DNA of 64,000 nt from Paenibacillus sp. 32352 (GTDB lineage: Bacteria; Bacillota; Bacilli; Paenibacillales; NBRC-103111). The notes beneath the pieces were generated by a model, which made no database searches, had not been told where the DNA came from, and was given only the letters and a program-made list of their open reading frames with translations. The DNA lies in assembly GCF_002042965.1 (NCBI RefSeq), contig NZ_MZNT01000013.1:1-64000 (forward strand), in the 5' to 3' direction. The position numbers were made by a program, and so were the translations under genes. This document shows positions 24,348 to 32,122 of the stretch, in pieces. Positions within the stretch are counted from its first letter, which is position 1, and each line of letters begins with the position of its first letter.

Positions 24348-24943
24348 TAGGCTTTGCTCCTTTTCCGGCTTTTTAGAATCAAGAAAATGAAGATCACTAC
24401 AAGCAAGGCAAGGCCGGCGTATAAACCGTAGTGATAAAGCATGGTCCCCATTGTCTCTACATGGCTGCCTGCAAATTGGCCGATTACAAAAAAGACAGCC
24501 GTCCAAACAAGACCCGCTGTATAAGAATAGAGGATATAACGGCGAAAGGACATTTTATTAATGCCGACTAAGTAGGGAACAATATGCCTGACCACTGGAA
24601 TAAAGTAGCTGAAGCTCAAGGCAAAATTGCCATATTTGTTTATCAGTCGTTCTGACATTTGGATGTGCTTCTCCATATTTTTTTTACGCCGAAGCTTATC
24701 CAGTACCCTCGAACCAAAAAATCTGCCAAGAATATAACCAAGGGATAACCCGGAAATAACCCCTAAATAAGTGACAATAAATGCCGGGGTCGAATGGAGT
24801 ACACCCGCTTTGCCGACAGCTCCTCCGGTCATAACGACAACCTCATCCGGTATAGGCATCCCGACAATTCCGAGCCATAACGCAAAGAATAAAGCAGCAT
24901 AACCGAACTGTGCAATCCAATGAATCAACGTATCATAATTCAC
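24347..24943 (-). CDS. DedA family membrane protein
   Basis: The 198-residue polytopic protein has the DedA/VTT core: GMPIPDEVVVMTGG, a G-rich segment GYILGRFFG and the basic motif FIPVVRHIVPYLVG. DedA proteins (UptA type) help return undecaprenyl phosphate or other lipids across the membrane. The start is GTG, 8 bases after AAAGGAGG. It is the first gene of a dedA-RR-HK operon, translationally coupled to the regulator, which suggests control linked to the lipid carrier state. Confidence 0.88.
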   Translation of the reverse strand: MNYDTLIHWIAQFGYAALFFALWLGIVGMPIPDEVVVMTGGAVGKAGVLHSTPAFIVTYLGVISGLSLGYILGRFFGSRVLDKLRRKKNMEKHIQMSERLINKYGNFALSFSYFIPVVRHIVPYLVGINKMSFRRYILYSYTAGLVWTAVFFVIGQFAGSHVETMGTMLYHYGLYAGLALLVVIFIFLILKSRKRSKA

Positions 24944-25260
24944 TTAAAGCCCCTCCTTTATCTGCATATATCAAAGCCGGTGGAAATTTAAAGAGCGCGA
25001 AATCGCTGCTTTCGCTTCTCCCTCATTTCCCATATTTTTTCAGTTACTGACTCGCTCATGCAGTTTTTATATTAACGGATAAATCTAAGGAACCAATGGA
25101 GATATTTCTTAAGAAAATCTGAAGATATAAGGCAGCCACCATGATCCCATCAGCCATGTTTAAAGTAGAAAAGTCCTGATAAACCAAAAATCAGGAAGCA
25201 ACTCCTTCATCCTACCCAAGCCTTGTTCCCCCTAAACTCTTCTCGCTCAAAAAATGCAGA
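24944..25260. other. Intergenic region between divergent dedA and arsR-type genes
   Basis: This AT-rich divergent spacer has no ORF of convincing composition. It should contain the dedA promoter, which I could not pick out reliably. The plus-strand promoter begins at 25273. Confidence 0.45.
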
Positions 25261-25272
25261 GTCATCAGCCCT

Positions 25273-25301
25273 TTGACAAAAACAAAACAACGTAATAAAA
25301 T
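25273..25301 (+). promoter_or_regulatory. Promoter of the ArsR-unknown-ClpP operon
   Basis: A consensus TTGACA (25273-25278) and TAAAAT (25296-25301) are separated by 17 bases. Confidence 0.75.
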
Positions 25302-25311
25302 ATTTTTACGT
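25290..25311 (+). promoter_or_regulatory. Dyad overlapping the -10 box, candidate ArsR operator
   Basis: ACGTAA-type arms (ACGT at 25290-25293 and 25308-25311) flank an AT-rich core containing the -10 box. The position suits repression by the first gene product. Inferred from symmetry only. Confidence 0.45.
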
Positions 25312-25342
25312 AAGTATAATACTGTATGGAGGTTGGTTAGGC

Positions 25343-25954
25343 TTGCAGCAGCAGGATATTATGGAAAGCTGTCTCATCCAGTCGCCCGATCAAGCGATGG
25401 CCCTGCTGAATCCGCTCCGTGCGGACATCGTTTCACGGCTTATAGAGCCTGCTTCGGCTGCCGAGCTGGCGAGAATGATCAACGAGCCGCCTCAACGGAT
25501 GAACTATCATTTGAAGGCGCTGGAGAAAACCGGTCTAATTCGCAGAGTCGGTACGAGGCAGGTTCGCAATCTTGTTGAGGTGCTGTATCAGTCCATCGCC
25601 AAAACTTTCGTTTTGGCCGAATCATTAAGCTTGTCCGAGGAGACGATTGAGCGGCTGAAGGAGCACGGGTCATTGGCCCAACTCATCACAACCGCAGAGC
25701 AAATGAAGAAGGACGCGGTCTATCTCATGGAGCATTCGGAGAAAGGCACCGAAATTCCAAGCGCTACTCTGCAGATGGATGTCCCTCTGCTCGACGGCGA
25801 AGACCGGGAAGCTTTTATTGCCGATTACGTGGAAATGGTAAAGCAGCTGGTTGGAAAATATGCAAAAGCCGCCGATAACGGTCAAAATTCACCCCTCTAT
25901 AAGGTGATTTTGTCTGTCTATCCGAAGGCTGCGGAAGGAGAGCCATCCAAATGA
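25343..25954 (+). CDS. ArsR-family winged-helix regulator
   Basis: The 203-residue protein has an N-terminal ArsR-type HTH (ALLNPLRADIVSRLIEPASAAELARMINEPPQRMNYHLKALEKTGLIRRVG, about 18-68) and a longer helical C-terminus (about 85-203). No metal-binding cysteine pair of the classical ArsR type is visible; the only Cys is near the N-terminus. The ligand is therefore unlikely to be arsenite. The start is TTG, 10 bases after GGAGG. Its stop overlaps the next start (ATGA), and clpP follows in the same unit. Confidence 0.82.
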   Translation: MQQQDIMESCLIQSPDQAMALLNPLRADIVSRLIEPASAAELARMINEPPQRMNYHLKALEKTGLIRRVGTRQVRNLVEVLYQSIAKTFVLAESLSLSEETIERLKEHGSLAQLITTAEQMKKDAVYLMEHSEKGTEIPSATLQMDVPLLDGEDREAFIADYVEMVKQLVGKYAKAADNGQNSPLYKVILSVYPKAAEGEPSK

Positions 25955-26289
25955 GTGAGAATACGATTCATGAAGGTGAAGCAAAGGAGCACGTAAATGC
26001 TGCCGGAACATCGGAGGCTGTAAAGCCGTCTTCCCCTTTGCTTGTTATCAGACAAAATGCCGATTCGGGAGAGAAGGTATCTTCAGAGCCCCTCACTAAG
26101 GTTGTGGATTTGGAGCAATACAGGTCAGGCCAAAGCCAGGTTATTTCTGAAGAGGCTCTGGTTCAGGAATGGCAGCTAAACACGGAAGACCAAACGCCGC
26201 CAGTCAAGCTCATCATGGTATCTTCCGGATTCGGCGGCAAACGAAGCTATATGTCGAGACAAACGGATATTCAATGCAAGGCCGCTTAA
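25951..26289 (+). CDS. Unrecognised 112-residue hydrophilic protein between arsR and clpP
   Basis: I do not recognise this protein. It is acidic and low in hydrophobic residues, probably partly disordered at the N-terminus (1-50), with a small predicted folded part (VVDLEQYRSG...VKLIMVSSGFGGKRSYMSRQ). It ends in -CKAA; C-terminal Ala-Ala is a feature of many ClpXP substrates. It overlaps arsR by four bases (ATGA) and lies 43 bases before clpP. A substrate or adaptor role for ClpP is only a guess from position. Confidence 0.6.
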   Translation: MSENTIHEGEAKEHVNAAGTSEAVKPSSPLLVIRQNADSGEKVSSEPLTKVVDLEQYRSGQSQVISEEALVQEWQLNTEDQTPPVKLIMVSSGFGGKRSYMSRQTDIQCKAA

Positions 26290-26332
26290 TACAAGGAACC
26301 GGCAGGTTCGACAATGAAATGGAGGTAGGAGC

Positions 26333-26920
26333 ATGAGCTATATTCCTATGGTTATTGAGCAAGAGGGCCGCGGTGAGCGGTCATACGATATTTATTCCCG
26401 GTTATTGAAGGATCGCATCGTGTTTCTTGGCTCCGAGGTCAACGATCAGGTAGCGAACAGCATTATTGCGCAGCTGCTCTTTCTGGCAGCGGCGGATCCC
26501 GAGAAAGATATCCATCTGTATATCAACTCTCCGGGCGGTTCGACCACTGCCGGGCTTGCCATCTACGATACCATGCAGTTTATTCAGCCGGATGTATCGA
26601 CGATCTGCGTCGGATTCGCCGCTTCGATGGGAGCGGTTCTGCTGACAGGGGGAGCAAAGGGCAAACGGTTCGCGCTTCCGAATTCGGAGATTATGATCCA
26701 TCAGCCTTGGGGCGGTACTCAAGGGCAAGCGTCCGATATCCAAATCCGTGCGGCGAATATTATGAAGACGCGGAATACGCTCTACAAAATTATCTCTGAA
26801 ACCTCCGGACAGCCGTTCGAAAAAGTAGAAAAGGATTCAGACAGAGATTATTTCATGAGCGCCGTTGAGGCCAAGGAATACGGAATTATCGACAAAGTGA
26901 TCGAACGGGTACAGTCGTAA
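26333..26920 (+). CDS. clpP: ATP-dependent Clp protease proteolytic subunit
   Basis: ClpP (195 aa, full length) is a serine peptidase that forms tetradecameric barrels with ClpX/ClpC ATPases. The catalytic triad is S98 (GFAASMGA), H123 (MIHQP) and D172 (DSDRDYFMSA). The start follows GGAGGTAGGAGC. It is the third gene of an ArsR-led operon rather than a stand-alone CtsR-regulated gene, so it may be a second, specialised ClpP. Confidence 0.95.
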   Translation: MSYIPMVIEQEGRGERSYDIYSRLLKDRIVFLGSEVNDQVANSIIAQLLFLAAADPEKDIHLYINSPGGSTTAGLAIYDTMQFIQPDVSTICVGFAASMGAVLLTGGAKGKRFALPNSEIMIHQPWGGTQGQASDIQIRAANIMKTRNTLYKIISETSGQPFEKVEKDSDRDYFMSAVEAKEYGIIDKVIERVQS

Positions 26921-26998
26921 GCTTTTTTCGAACGAATACTTGAAATGAACACCAATAAGTTCCCTTTCGTTTACTTGGAAAAAAACAGCGGTTCAATG

Positions 26999-27043
26999 AA
27001 AAACAGCCGGCTAGACAGTGAATTCACTGCCTTTCCGGCTGTT
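26999..27043 (-). terminator. Terminator of the M24 peptidase gene
   Basis: On the minus strand, AACAGCCGG pairs with CCGGCTGTT around an inner CAGTGAATTCACTG palindrome. It ends in five T and lies just past the peptidase stop codon. Confidence 0.7.
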
Positions 27044-27060
27044 GGCTTATAAAGAGCAGG

Positions 27061-28260
27061 CTATATCCGGATCAGGCCTTCCCGGGTAACGGTCAGCTTC
27101 TCAAATCCGGCATCGGTAATCGCATAGCTGTTCTCAATACCGACAACCCCGCGCTGCGGGAATGTAAATTTCGGCTCTATCGCTATGACCATTCCTTGCT
27201 GGAGCGGATAGCTGAAGCCTTTGGCCAGTACGGGAAGCTCATCGATTTCGAGGCCGATCCCATGACCAAGAAACTTGACCTGATCGTCGCCAAAGCCCAT
27301 ATAGTGATCGCTTAGGCCCGCATCATGCGCCATAAGCAGCGAATGCATATACAGCCGCTCGCATACCGTCCCCGGCTTCAGCATCTCTTCGACGCTGCGG
27401 AGGATTTGCTCCGACGTATCATACGCCTGGATGAGGTCCTCCGGCAAATCGCCTATCACTACAGTCCGCGTCTGATCGATCACATACCCGTCGATGCAGC
27501 AGCCGACATCCAGCAAAATCGGCTCGTTGGCTTGAATCGGCCGGCGGCTGACGCTTTGCGGAACCGCGGCGCTCAAGCCCCTGCCCCCTGCCGGACCGTC
27601 AAAATAGCTCGGAGTAGCGGCGGCATCTCCGGCCCCAACCATCCCTGTAATGACCTCCTGATTATACCCCCGCATCCTCATGACCCCTATATGGCCTTGA
27701 AGGCGAATAAACTGTTCGATACCGGCCATTAGCTCCAGCTCCGTCATCCCTGGCTTAAGGATGCCCAGAGAATGCTCGAAAGCAAGATCGATGACACGCG
27801 CCGCTTCCTTTATACAGGCTATCTCTGAAGCGGACTTGATCATCCGCAGCTCACGGACGATTGTCGAACCGTCCACCCATTCGACATCGGGCAGCACATT
27901 TTGCAGCCTCATCAGCTGCTGCACCGGCAGCACGTCAAATTCCGCCGCAAGCTTTAGCCTGCGGGAGCCTGCGGCCTGCTGAAACAAAGGGCTGAACACT
28001 TCGGCAAGCCGCTTCCCGAAGCTGCGAAATGAGCCCAGCGCCTCTACCGTTATCGCCGATTCCTCCTGTGCCCTTACGACACTGCGGCGTACGAAAAAAA
28101 CAGCCTCTCCGTCACGCGGGACAAACAAATAGCCGGTCTGCATCGAGCCGGTAAAATAATATAAGTCCACATTTTGAGTAATCATGCAGCCGTCCATCCG
28201 GCTCTGACGCAAACGCTCCTGCAAGCGTTGAATACGCAACACATTTTCCTTCAATGTCAT
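27061..28260 (-). CDS. M24 family metallopeptidase (Xaa-Pro aminopeptidase type)
   Basis: The 399-residue protein has a creatinase-like N-terminal domain (1-150) and a pita-bread M24 domain (150-399). The dinuclear metal ligands are visible: two Asp in LLDVGCCIDGYVIDQTRT, His in FLGHGIGLEIDELP, Glu in VIAIEPKF and Glu in GIENSYAIT. It probably removes N-terminal residues next to proline in cytosolic peptides. It is a single gene with its own terminator. Confidence 0.9.
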   Translation of the reverse strand: MTLKENVLRIQRLQERLRQSRMDGCMITQNVDLYYFTGSMQTGYLFVPRDGEAVFFVRRSVVRAQEESAITVEALGSFRSFGKRLAEVFSPLFQQAAGSRRLKLAAEFDVLPVQQLMRLQNVLPDVEWVDGSTIVRELRMIKSASEIACIKEAARVIDLAFEHSLGILKPGMTELELMAGIEQFIRLQGHIGVMRMRGYNQEVITGMVGAGDAAATPSYFDGPAGGRGLSAAVPQSVSRRPIQANEPILLDVGCCIDGYVIDQTRTVVIGDLPEDLIQAYDTSEQILRSVEEMLKPGTVCERLYMHSLLMAHDAGLSDHYMGFGDDQVKFLGHGIGLEIDELPVLAKGFSYPLQQGMVIAIEPKFTFPQRGVVGIENSYAITDAGFEKLTVTREGLIRI

Positions 28261-28364
28261 TCACTCCTAGGTACCAATTGGCTGCTGTCTCTTTTGTTAG
28301 AGTACCCCATCTTCTCCATGCTTTCAACAAGCTTTGGAGAGGCCTGGAAATAGAAAATGTAAAC

Positions 28365-28410
28365 AAAAAACCAGCTGCCTGCATCCACCTATGCCGGCAT
28401 CTGGTTTTTT
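28365..28410. terminator. Bidirectional terminator ending the Tad-like operon
   Basis: AAAAAACCAG and CTGGTTTTTT flank a TGCC/GGCA stem, with T runs on both strands. It is the first clear minus-strand terminator after the kinase-to-SLH gene run starting at 39393. Confidence 0.8.
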
Positions 28411-28446
28411 CAAAGCAAGTTTATGAAGCTATCCGAAACAGAAAGA

Positions 28447-29082
28447 TTACCTTACTTGAACAAGCTGCTTCAAGCGCTGAAGCACGACGACCGCCTCGGC
28501 GCGTGTCACCGTTCGAGAGTCATTCGATTCCTCTCCATCCTCTTCAATTAAGCCTGCAGCGATTGCCTGCTCTTTTTGTTCAGAAGGCTGGGCCTTTCCC
28601 GCTTCAGGGTCCACAGCACGAAGCGCCAGCCGAATCATCTCCGAACGTTGCAGCTCTTGACCCAGCTCATCGGCGGGAGCATCTTTATCCTCCAGAAGGC
28701 CGATATCACGCAGCGACTGAAGTCTGGCCTCATTGCTGCTGCGATCCGAAGACGAAGCTGCCAATGGAATATGCAGAGCGGCAATCAGCATATCGATGAA
28801 TTCCCCCCGGTTAACCATGCGGTCTGGACGAAATGTCCCATCATCGTAGCCGGAGACGATGCCTTCTGTTACAGCTTCCTGGACGGGCACTTTTGCCCAG
28901 TGGTCATTCATATCGCTAAACTCGGTAGGATCCGGACCGGCTTGGGCCGAGCCTCCGCCAGAGGCAAAGGCAAATGGCAGAGTTGCCAACGCAAGTACAT
29001 AAGCAGTCCTGCGAATAAGCACAATGGATGCAGCCGCAAACAGCAATTTCATTTTATTGGTTTGTCTCCTGATCGTAGACAT
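28447..29082 (-). CDS. SLH-domain secreted protein at the end of the Tad-like operon
   Basis: The 211-residue protein has an N-terminal signal sequence (about 12-46, ending near SAQAG) and one clear S-layer homology domain (about 54-97, FSDMNDHWAKVPVQEAVTEGIVSGYDDGTFRPDRMVNRGEFIDML). A degenerate second SLH-like stretch follows. SLH domains bind pyruvylated secondary cell-wall polymers, so the protein should sit on the cell surface. GAGG lies 8 bases before the start. It follows the repeat-protein gene by 24 bases. Confidence 0.82.
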   Translation of the reverse strand: MSTIRRQTNKMKLLFAAASIVLIRRTAYVLALATLPFAFASGGGSAQAGPDPTEFSDMNDHWAKVPVQEAVTEGIVSGYDDGTFRPDRMVNRGEFIDMLIAALHIPLAASSSDRSSNEARLQSLRDIGLLEDKDAPADELGQELQRSEMIRLALRAVDPEAGKAQPSEQKEQAIAAGLIEEDGEESNDSRTVTRAEAVVVLQRLKQLVQVR

Positions 29083-29106
29083 GGCTCTTACCTCGTTTCA
29101 TCTTAA

Positions 29107-30927
29107 TTATTCTGCCTCATACACCTTAAGAACACGGCTGCTCTCGCGGCGTTCCGGCGAGGTCACCGTCACAAACAGCCTGCCGCCCTCTGAGTTCAGC
29201 TGCAAACGCGGGATCGTCACGACGGAGCCGCCTTCCGGCACAGTAGAGACAGCCTGTGATCCCCATGCCGTGAGCAGAGGCTGAACGGACTCGGCATCTG
29301 CATATAGCTTCACTGTATCCCCGGGCTTGAGATGGGTCACGGTCACCTCGTCAACGTTAGGATCGGTAACATTCTTAACGTAAATGTGGTTAGGGGAGAG
29401 CGGCAGCGTTAGTGGCTCCGCCGCATAAATTTTAGGTGTTCGCGGGCTCTCCTCCCCCTGCGATCGGGTTACCGTAACATACACGGTGCCATACCCGGTT
29501 TCCGGTAAAGCGGTATGTACAACGGCGGTTTCCGTTGCGTCCGCAATCGCCGTACCGATGGGAACTGCAGCCGCTTCCTCCGCATACACCTTGACCCTGT
29601 CGCCTGGTTGAAGCCCTATTACGGTAACCGTATCGTTAGCCCCCGCCGTGTTGCGGATTTGAATATCCGAGCGCGATGGAGCAAGGCTCGCCTGCTCAGC
29701 CGCGTAGCTTTTAACCGTCCTGGCGCTCTCTCTTCCGGATGCCGAAGTGACCGTTAAATAGATATAGCCCGCTTGCTTACCTAACTGCCCGAGCTTGATG
29801 ACCGCTAAAGAGGAATTGGAACTGACCGTTGTCGCAGCCAAAGGATGCGGGGCATCCAAAGACGGATATACCTTGACGATATCCCCCGGTGCAAGGCCAA
29901 AAACTTCAATTTGGTCGTCCGTTCCTTCCTGCTCATTAGTCACGACTATCATTCCTGGAGCTAATGCCGTCGTCACAGGTTCAGGACTATATCGCTTCGA
30001 AATGCGTTCGCTCTCCAAAAGCGGTGAGGTCGTTACCGTAACATAAATGCTCTCCTGGCCTCCCTCCGTAGATGGAAGCGCGAGAGGAATATCAACAGTG
30101 GATGCCCCTGCGGCCACAACGGCTTGAGCTAAGGCTGAGGAGTCCCGAAGGGTAGCGTAAAGCTTGATAATATCGCCCGGTTGCACTTGTGAAACGATAA
30201 CATGATCATTTGACCCCCGCTCATTGATAACTCGTATTTGATCAAGCTGCAGCCTGCCCGTTCTCGGCTCCGCATCATATGCCTTTTCTACCACCCGGCT
30301 CTCTCTTCTGCCCGGCTCGGTTACAGTCACATAGATAACGCCTTCCTCCGGGCCAAGCTGACCGACCGAAATGACGGTTCCATCGGTCGTGCTCGATGCT
30401 ACGGTACCGGAACCGATCAGCCTTGTTTTGGATGCATCTTTATATACCTTTACCATATCCCCAGCGTGAAGACCTCGTACCGTAATTTGGTCGGCTGCGC
30501 CGCCCGACCGGTTGGATATGCGTATGGAGGTCACCGCAGGAGCAGCGGAGACCGGCTCCTCCGGGAATGATTTGACGACACGCCGGCTCTCGGAATAGGA
30601 AGGCTGCGTTACCGTAACGTATATATGCCCGCCCGCCGAGCCTAACTGATCGATTATTACCGTAGCGCTGGATGAACCGCTGCTTACCGTAGAGCTCCCT
30701 ATAGGTGAAGCCGCACCTCCGTCTGCGTATACCTTCACGACGTCCCCGGGCGACAAACCGCTTACCGTCACGAGATCACTCGTTCCCGCTGGTCTATTGT
30801 CTACCCGGATTAGGCTTGGGGCTGGCGGTACGGAAGCGGCTGCATGTACCGTGCCGACGGGTAGCAGCGAACAAAACACAGCACACGCAAGCAGTCCGGC
30901 TGACGCCAGTTTCGTTGCTTTTTTCAT
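29107..30927 (-). CDS. Secreted protein with six beta-sandwich-like repeats
   Basis: After a signal peptide (MKKATKLASAGLLACAVF..., cleaved near VHAAA) there are six repeats of about 90 residues. Each contains a version of IRVxNxxxGxxDxVTVxGLxPGDxVKVYxD, then a beta segment and xIYVTVTxxxxxESxRxxKxYxAEP. The total is 606 residues. The even repeats suggest a stalk or filament-like surface protein with repeated Ig-like or Big-like folds. There is no sorting motif. The ATG at 30927 is chosen; a TTG one codon earlier fits the GAGGTGG site equally well. It is 37 bases behind the last pilin-like gene and 24 bases before the SLH gene, so it is a candidate export substrate of the Tad-like machine. 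Confidence 0.7.
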   Translation of the reverse strand: MKKATKLASAGLLACAVFCSLLPVGTVHAAASVPPAPSLIRVDNRPAGTSDLVTVSGLSPGDVVKVYADGGAASPIGSSTVSSGSSSATVIIDQLGSAGGHIYVTVTQPSYSESRRVVKSFPEEPVSAAPAVTSIRISNRSGGAADQITVRGLHAGDMVKVYKDASKTRLIGSGTVASSTTDGTVISVGQLGPEEGVIYVTVTEPGRRESRVVEKAYDAEPRTGRLQLDQIRVINERGSNDHVIVSQVQPGDIIKLYATLRDSSALAQAVVAAGASTVDIPLALPSTEGGQESIYVTVTTSPLLESERISKRYSPEPVTTALAPGMIVVTNEQEGTDDQIEVFGLAPGDIVKVYPSLDAPHPLAATTVSSNSSLAVIKLGQLGKQAGYIYLTVTSASGRESARTVKSYAAEQASLAPSRSDIQIRNTAGANDTVTVIGLQPGDRVKVYAEEAAAVPIGTAIADATETAVVHTALPETGYGTVYVTVTRSQGEESPRTPKIYAAEPLTLPLSPNHIYVKNVTDPNVDEVTVTHLKPGDTVKLYADAESVQPLLTAWGSQAVSTVPEGGSVVTIPRLQLNSEGGRLFVTVTSPERRESSRVLKVYEAE

Positions 30928-30964
30928 CAATATGTTATCCACCTCATTTATTGAACAAGTCTGC

Positions 30965-31459
30965 TTAATCCAGCGGATATTCGTAAATGACCGTCTTATA
31001 GACATCACCGTTATAGGACAGCCCATTGGTTCTGGGGAGCTTCACCTTGACCTTGTAAATGACGGCAGGCCCCTTCAGCACTTTGGATATGTGCTCACTC
31101 TCCCGAACGTAGCTGTAAGGAAACCGCACTCCTGGCGTACTGTCATCCACATAGTCCTCGAATACGACGATCGGCCGATCCTTCAATAGGGTTCCTGTAT
31201 AAGGCTCCCCTGTTGTGTCGAGCTGCAGGTTGTACCGCATGCCCGCTTCGAAGGCGGCTCTGGAATCGCTCCGCTCAAATACGATTTCCCCTTCGGCAAG
31301 CCGGTCCTTCTTCACCTGCAAGGCAGCGTCGTGCGCTCCCCGATTTATCGCGAATTTGAGCCGATTATGCGTTGTTTCGGTCACGTAACGGTCCGCTTCA
31401 AAGCTTGTCGTATATAGAAACATCAGAATTACAAAAATGAGAAGCAGCACCCGATTCAT
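30965..31459 (-). CDS. Tad-operon minor pilin-like protein (164 aa)
   Basis: The 164-residue protein has a single N-terminal hydrophobic helix (3-18), then a helix (about 29-52, THNRLKFAINRGAHDAALQVK) and a mainly polar C-terminal domain. The layout resembles TadE/TadF-type pseudopilins, but no clear processing site is seen. It lies 7 bases after the 132-residue gene in the Tad-like operon. Confidence 0.55.
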   Translation of the reverse strand: MNRVLLLIFVILMFLYTTSFEADRYVTETTHNRLKFAINRGAHDAALQVKKDRLAEGEIVFERSDSRAAFEAGMRYNLQLDTTGEPYTGTLLKDRPIVVFEDYVDDSTPGVRFPYSYVRESEHISKVLKGPAVIYKVKVKLPRTNGLSYNGDVYKTVIYEYPLD

Positions 31460-31466
31460 ATCCGGT

Positions 31467-31865
31467 TCACCGTACCAGAGCTTCGCTCATTTGCTTTGCA
31501 TAACGAACGATTTCGGGCGGGTCGCGGTCGAGACTGCCGAACTGGCTGCGAAAGAGCCATCTGGGCGTGCTTTTCACCGATAGCTTCCCTTCAATATATT
31601 CTCCCCTCGGTGTAAGCTCTGTCGTGCCGGTAAACCGGATATCGCTGGCATCCAGCAAAAAGGTATGCACGAGCGTTCCCCGCATCTCCTCGATAATTTC
31701 CGGCGTAAATCGGCCGTTGTCGGCATTGGCCGCCTTCTGGATCGCACTATCCAGCACCATCTCGACCGCATTCGCCCGTGTCGAATAAATGTCGTGCAGG
31801 ATCGGCTGGAACAGCAGAAGCATTAAAATGTAAACCGTCAGCATCTCCACCAAAGCGGCCTTCAT
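31467..31865 (-). CDS. TadE/TadF-like pseudopilin (132 aa)
   Basis: The N-terminal hydrophobic helix (about 6-24) begins with a glutamate (VEMLTVYILMLLLF), as in TadE-like proteins. An amphipathic helix (NAVEMVLDSAIQKAA) and a small soluble domain follow. It overlaps the preceding 78-residue gene by ATGA and lies 7 bases before the 164-residue gene. Confidence 0.55.
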   Translation of the reverse strand: MKAALVEMLTVYILMLLLFQPILHDIYSTRANAVEMVLDSAIQKAANADNGRFTPEIIEEMRGTLVHTFLLDASDIRFTGTTELTPRGEYIEGKLSVKSTPRWLFRSQFGSLDRDPPEIVRYAKQMSEALVR

Positions 31866-32098
31866 ACCGTCAAGAACTCAGAGCTTACGGCCAGCGGATT
31901 CTCCACCCTTACGGAGTCCGTCTGCGGCATTCCTTTGATTTGATAATGATACGAGGTGGGGACGTTGGTATTGTTGAACAAGTCGTCCATTTGCGTTTTC
32001 TTCTCTTTAATCGATCCCCATAAGGCTACAAAAATAAAAATCCCGATAGCAGCCAGCGTTGCCGCAATTAATAAAAACTTCTCCAAAGCCGGTTTCAT
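31862..32098 (-). CDS. Small single-helix protein, candidate major pilin of the Tad-like system
   Basis: The 78-residue protein begins MKPALEKFLLIAATLAAIGIF, with a glutamate close to the start of a hydrophobic helix, as in type IV/Flp-type pilins. A short polar tail follows. There is no canonical Flp motif and no prepilin peptidase in the window, so the pilin role is inferred from size, helix and place in the operon. GGAG precedes the start. Confidence 0.5.
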   Translation of the reverse strand: MKPALEKFLLIAATLAAIGIFIFVALWGSIKEKKTQMDDLFNNTNVPTSYHYQIKGMPQTDSVRVENPLAVSSEFLTV

Positions 32099-32122
32099 TC
32101 GTTATTCGCTCCTTGTTTTTCA

